Part shown: in pieces, positions 6,747 through 9,205 of the stretch
Numbering within the stretch: the stretch's first letter is position 1
How the letters are laid out: the number at the start of each line of letters is the position of its first letter
DNA from: Clostridia bacterium
GTDB lineage: Bacteria; Bacillota; Clostridia; Oscillospirales; UBA644
Assembly: GCA_017424085.1 (NCBI GenBank)
Contig: JAFPBP010000182.1
Location: forward strand, 1-9,205
Reading direction: 5' to 3'
Length of the DNA stretch: 9,205 bases
Made by a program: the position numbers and the translations under genes
Notes under the pieces: model-generated
Databases searched by the model: none
Told to the model about the DNA's origin: nothing
The model's input: the letters and a program-made list of their open reading frames with translations, nothing else

Positions 6747-7825
6747 TCCTCCTCTCCGAAACGGATCACGCGGCGATAGGTTAATTTTTCGGGAAGGGTC
6801 CGCAGCGCCGAGACCCGTTCTCCGTCGGCGGATAATTCTGCCACCCGCTTTGCCAAGGCGGCGGGATCTGCGCCCTCGGGGTAGAGAAGCACTGTATCGG
6901 TATCGTATTCTTCCCCTTCCAGCAGATCCTCCAGCAGGTCCAGATAGACCGCAAATCCGATGGCGGAGTCCTTGCGCCCCAGCTTTTTCATCAGATTGTC
7001 GTACTGTCCGCCCGAAAGGATGCCCGTGGGAATCCCCTCCACGAAGCCTCGAAAGACGATGCCGTTATAATAGCTCATGTGGTTGATGACCGAAAAGTCG
7101 ATACGGACCGTGTCGATCCCCGCCGCATTCAGTGCCTCGGTGAGCCGCTTCAGCTGATCCAACGCCTCCTTACCCCCTTGGGAAATTCCTTCCAGCGCAG
7201 GCAAGACCTCCGCAGGGGCTCCGTAGGTGGTAAAAAGGGTCTTGATGGCTTGAGCGGCGTTCGGCGCGATCTCTTCCCGTGCGCAGACCTCCAGGGCTCC
7301 GTGGAGATTTTTCTCGCCCAAAAAGGATAGGATCTCCTTGGCGCTTGCGCGGGAAAGCCCCGACTCCTCCAGCACCGCGGAAACGATGCCCAGATGGGAC
7401 ACGTCCAACACCGACCGATCGGAGACCGAACGCAGGCTTTCCGCAGCCAGGGTCAGCACCTCCAGGATCTGATAATCGTCCACGGTGCCGATGCATTCCA
7501 GCCCCGCCTGCATGATCTCCTTAAAGGAGCGGGTTCCCTTGGAGACACGGTAAACGTTCTCGGTGTAATACACCTTTTCGTCGGTGCCGTCGGTTCCGTT
7601 TTTGATGATGGACAGGGTCACGTCGGGCTTCAGCGCCATGAGGCGTCCGTTGGTGTCGGTGAAGGTGATCACGTTGTCGGACACCAGAAAATCCTTGTTC
7701 CGAACGTAGAGATCGTACTCTTCAAATTTGCTCATATTATAGGGACGGTAGCCGCGGCTCCGATAGAGGGCACGAAGCTTGAATGCGGCTCGTTCGTCGG
7801 GGGTAAACACGGGTTGCAGATTCAT
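6743..7825 (-). CDS. hisZ: ATP phosphoribosyltransferase regulatory subunit (HisRS-like)
   Basis: HisZ is a catalytically inactive paralogue of histidyl-tRNA synthetase. It assembles with short HisG into a hetero-oligomer, is needed for activity and confers histidine feedback inhibition. It is 360 aa, shorter than HisRS. The class II core is recognisable: MSKFEEYDLY (31-40), LKPDVTLSIIKN (65-76), motif-2-like VYYTENVYR (86-93) with FKEIMQAGLE (101-110), and motif-3-like GGQYDNLMKKLG (272-283) followed by AIGFA. The HisRS signature around R-G-L-D-Y-Y-x-G is altered to NHMSYYNG (248-255), as expected for HisZ rather than a synthetase. The C-terminal 60 residues are not a full anticodon-binding domain. 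The start has AAAGGA 8 bases upstream and lies 4 bases after the hisR stop. It abuts hisG with ATGA. Confidence 0.96.
   Translation of the reverse strand: MNLQPVFTPDERAAFKLRALYRSRGYRPYNMSKFEEYDLYVRNKDFLVSDNVITFTDTNGRLMALKPDVTLSIIKNGTDGTDEKVYYTENVYRVSKGTRSFKEIMQAGLECIGTVDDYQILEVLTLAAESLRSVSDRSVLDVSHLGIVSAVLEESGLSRASAKEILSFLGEKNLHGALEVCAREEIAPNAAQAIKTLFTTYGAPAEVLPALEGISQGGKEALDQLKRLTEALNAAGIDTVRIDFSVINHMSYYNGIVFRGFVEGIPTGILSGGQYDNLMKKLGRKDSAIGFAVYLDLLEDLLEGEEYDTDTVLLYPEGADPAALAKRVAELSADGERVSALRTLPEKLTYRRVIRFGEEE
6748..6757 (-). promoter_or_regulatory. Dense ribosome binding region for hisG with competing starts
   Basis: The - strand reads GGAGAGGAGG directly before AATG. Its GGAG part suits the ATG at 6746 (7-base spacing), and its AGGAGG part suits the GTG at 6740 (7-base spacing). 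It lies within the last codons of hisZ. Confidence 0.6.
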
Positions 7826-7829
7826 GGGT

Positions 7830-8120
7830 TCAGTCCTTTGCGTCGGTTTTTTCCAGAGCGCGGCGGTATCCGCCGGTTCCGTAGTTCAGGCATTTGTTCA
7901 CGCGTCCGATGGTGGCGGTGCTGGCGCCGGTTTTGGCGCAGATCTGCTGATAGCTCTGCCCGGTGTGCAGGAGAGCCGCCACCTCCAGACGCTGCGCCAT
8001 GTCCTTCATTTCCTTGATGGTGCAGACGTCTTCAAAAAAGTCGTAGCATTCGTCGATGGTTTTCAGTTCCAGGATTGCGCGGAAGAGGTTGTCCATGGAT
8101 TCGGTATGGAGTTCTTTCAC
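7830..8120 (-). CDS. hisR: YerC/HisR-type TrpR-fold transcriptional regulator, probable histidine repressor
   Basis: This is a small DNA-binding protein (96 aa) of the YerC/YecD family related to TrpR. It is all alpha-helical, with the helix-turn-helix at about 56-80 (YQQICAKTGASTATIGRVNK core), preceded by the family stretch CTIKEMKDMAQRLEVA (33-48). It is the first gene of the his operon, 4 bases before hisZ. A perfect palindrome sits in the promoter that drives it, so it very probably represses its own operon when histidine is plentiful. Comparative genomics has assigned this family such a role in Bacillota; for this genome it is an inference. The start is GTG at 8120, with AAAGGA about 10 bases upstream and no in-frame ATG before it. 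An internal ATG at residue 9 (8096) has only a weak site. Confidence 0.9.
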   Translation of the reverse strand: MKELHTESMDNLFRAILELKTIDECYDFFEDVCTIKEMKDMAQRLEVAALLHTGQSYQQICAKTGASTATIGRVNKCLNYGTGGYRRALEKTDAKD

Positions 8121-8157
8121 GGTATGACGATCCTTTCGATTGTGTTAGTTGTTTAAT

Positions 8158-8186
8158 ATTATACCACTTTAGCACGCTAAAGTCAA
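8158..8186 (-). promoter_or_regulatory. Sigma-A-type promoter of the hisR-his operon
   Basis: On the - strand the -35 box is TTGACT (8186-8181), followed by a 17-base spacer (8180-8164) and a perfect -10 box TATAAT (8163-8158). The predicted start of transcription is about 8150-8152, giving a leader of roughly 30 nt before the hisR GTG. This near-consensus promoter should be strong when derepressed. Confidence 0.9.
8167..8182. promoter_or_regulatory. Probable HisR operator (perfect palindrome in the promoter spacer)
   Basis: The - strand reads CTTTAGCGTGCTAAAG, two perfect 7-base arms around a 2-base centre. It occupies 14 of the 17 spacer bases and the last two bases of the -35 box, so a bound repressor would block RNA polymerase. 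Size and symmetry fit a TrpR-fold dimer. The assignment to HisR is inferred from position. Confidence 0.82.
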
Positions 8187-8191
8187 GGGCG

Positions 8192-8219
8192 TTTTGTGAC
8201 TTTTTGCGTACGTTTTTTT
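8192..8219 (-). promoter_or_regulatory. A-tracts upstream of the his promoter (UP-element-like)
   Basis: On the - strand three A-runs lie upstream of the -35 box: 7 A at 8219-8213, 5 A at 8205-8201 and 4 A at 8195-8192, at about one helical turn from each other. This is the position where the RNA polymerase alpha subunit contacts UP elements. Function is inferred from position and composition only. Confidence 0.4.
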
Positions 8220-8237
8220 CGATTTGGATTTCGGGAG

Positions 8238-8278
8238 AAAAGAGCGATTCCGCTGAGGAGGGATCCTCGGCGGAATCG
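8238..8278 (-). terminator. Rho-independent terminator of the CotH-family gene
   Basis: A hairpin begins 5 bases after the stop codon at 8284. It has 9 perfect base pairs (8278-8270 with 8253-8245), one mismatch (8269/8254), 5 more pairs (8268-8264 with 8259-8255) and a 4-base loop. A modest U-rich tail (CTCTTTTCT) follows on the - strand. It separates the CotH gene from the his promoter. The tail is weaker than in the terminator at the other end of the operon. Confidence 0.8.
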
Positions 8279-8283
8279 GTAAA

Positions 8284-9205
8284 TTATCCGAAGTATTCGG
8301 TCATTTCCCCATCGGAGAGATCAAAGTAATCTTGAATATCGTTGAGCACGCGGTTGGTGCGCTTGCCGTCCTTCACGTAATTGCGAAGCTTGTTCACGGC
8401 GGATTCCCAGCTCTTGACGGTTTTGCCCCACCGTTCCCGATCGTGGGGGATCTCCGATTCGATGGCGGCGGCGATGGAATCGATCACGCCCGTGATGTAT
8501 TCCTCGTTGAGCACCGTATCCATCAGCTCGTCACAGCGGCGCAGGAAGGCATCCTGCCCCTCCTTGCTCTTCAGAAGAGCCGCAATGAGCTTCTTTTCTC
8601 CGCCGCTCTTGACGGTGCCCGAAATGGGAGCGTCGGTGGTGTGGTAGAACGCCCAGTCCATATCGAAGAACATCCAGCGCCATTTTCCGTCATCCTCGTC
8701 GGAGCGGAAGCGGCGGATGTTGGCAAAGTCCTTGTCCCCGAAATAGCCGCGGCAGACGTGCCAGTCGATGAGGCTGTTGATGTCAACCTTTTCGCAAAGG
8801 TAGTCGAAGCTTGCGGAGGTGGACATATCGTGGCTGTCCACGTAATTGAGCAGCGCCTTGTATTCCTTGGTGCTTCCCGTCTGCAGATAGCCTGCGGTGG
8901 AGTAGAGGATATCCACCGATTCTGCCGAAACGCCCCGATGGCTTGCTACGTAATCGTCGCTGAAGCGTTCTCTCAGGTAGTAAATTCCCCAATATTCTCC
9001 GCCCAGATAGAGCACCACGGGCTTCATCGCCTGCGCGTACAGGGCGGTGGTACCGTTGACTGTCTCGGTGCAGACCTCGTCCCGCATCATGGCGGCGTTC
9101 CAGTCCTCACTGCCGCCCTTCAGAAGCAGGGAGTTGTAATCGGTAAAGGTGCGGTCGTCGAAGAGGGGATAGTAAAGCTTGCCCACGCCGTATTCCGAGC
9201 GGAAG
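8284..9205 (-). CDS. CotH-kinase-family protein, C-terminal part (5' end outside window)
   Basis: The frame runs off the right edge without a start, so 306 C-terminal residues are visible; a GTG at 9186 is internal, because the family motif R-S-x-Y-G already lies before it. Family features by visible residue are: LLLKGGSEDWN (26-36) with a following RDE; VVLYLGGEYWGIYYLRERF (63-81), the hallmark strand-turn-helix; WHVCRGYFGDKDFANIRRFR (148-167); GKWRWMFFDMDWAF (173-186), whose DMD is the likely metal-binding motif of the atypical kinase fold; and a C-terminal YFDLSDGEMTEYFG (293-306). CotH proteins were described as spore-coat protein kinases in Bacillus. In Clostridia the domain is common in large secreted proteins with lamin-tail or fibronectin-type domains, so an extracellular role is as likely as a spore one. 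It ends in its own terminator and is not part of the his transcript. Confidence 0.85.
   Translation of the reverse strand, partial: FRSEYGVGKLYYPLFDDRTFTDYNSLLLKGGSEDWNAAMMRDEVCTETVNGTTALYAQAMKPVVLYLGGEYWGIYYLRERFSDDYVASHRGVSAESVDILYSTAGYLQTGSTKEYKALLNYVDSHDMSTSASFDYLCEKVDINSLIDWHVCRGYFGDKDFANIRRFRSDEDDGKWRWMFFDMDWAFYHTTDAPISGTVKSGGEKKLIAALLKSKEGQDAFLRRCDELMDTVLNEEYITGVIDSIAAAIESEIPHDRERWGKTVKSWESAVNKLRNYVKDGKRTNRVLNDIQDYFDLSDGEMTEYFG

Noticed and set aside
8121..8283. T-box riboswitch, attenuator or small RNA in the longest non-coding stretch
   Set aside because: The space is fully accounted for by the CotH terminator, A-tracts, promoter and operator. The remaining leader is about 30 nt and has no hairpin.
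9184..9186. GTG as the true start of the CotH-family gene
   Set aside because: The frame stays open to the window edge and the residues before the GTG (F-R-S-E-Y-G) match the family. The gene is therefore truncated by the window, not started here.
1..9205. CRISPR arrays, insertion sequences, tRNA/rRNA genes, attachment sites or defence genes
   Set aside because: No direct-repeat arrays, transposase motifs, cloverleaf-like segments or defence-family proteins were seen. Coding density and gene content are those of an ordinary biosynthetic locus.

Overview
The window looks like a chromosomal segment from a moderately G+C-rich member of the Bacillota, most likely an uncultured Clostridia-type (gut-type) bacterium. 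The clues are a short HisG paired with a HisZ regulatory subunit, a YerC/HisR-type TrpR-fold regulator heading the his operon, strong AGGAGG-like ribosome binding sites, and a CotH-kinase protein next door. The lineage is inferred from gene content, not from a marker gene.

Layout, left to right. Positions 1-346 (+) hold the C-terminal end of a surface protein: two short W/Y-containing repeats, a Ser/Thr-rich linker and one C-terminal membrane anchor. A strong hairpin flanked by an A-run and a T-run (379-429) can terminate transcription from both sides. From 8120 down to 435 (-) lies one compact operon: hisR (yerC-like), hisZ, hisG, hisD, hisC, hisB, hisH, hisA, hisF, hisIE. Its promoter (TTGACT, 17-base spacer, TATAAT) lies at 8158-8186, and a perfect inverted repeat that is very probably the repressor operator fills the spacer. 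Upstream, 8284-9205 (-) is the C-terminal part of a CotH-kinase-family protein that ends in its own hairpin terminator at 8245-8278. No stretch above 300 bases lacks a gene.

How the genes work together. HisZ-HisG makes phosphoribosyl-ATP. HisIE performs the pyrophosphohydrolase and cyclohydrolase steps, HisA isomerises ProFAR, and HisH-HisF forms imidazole glycerol phosphate plus AICAR. HisB dehydrates IGP, HisC transaminates, and HisD oxidises histidinol to histidine. The only missing step is histidinol-phosphate phosphatase: HisB is the short monofunctional form and no HAD, PHP or IMPase-type phosphatase is present. Eight of the nine junctions between consecutive his cistrons, counting hisR-hisZ, either overlap or are separated by at most 4 bases (hisF-hisIE has a 10-base gap), which implies tight translational coupling. 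Control is apparently by an autoregulated TrpR-fold repressor. The predicted leader is only about 30 nt, so there is no room for a T-box or attenuator.

Nothing here looks like a new defence, mobile or exotic system. The most rewarding item is the promoter/operator architecture of the hisR-his operon. The two flanking surface/secreted proteins are the least characterised parts.
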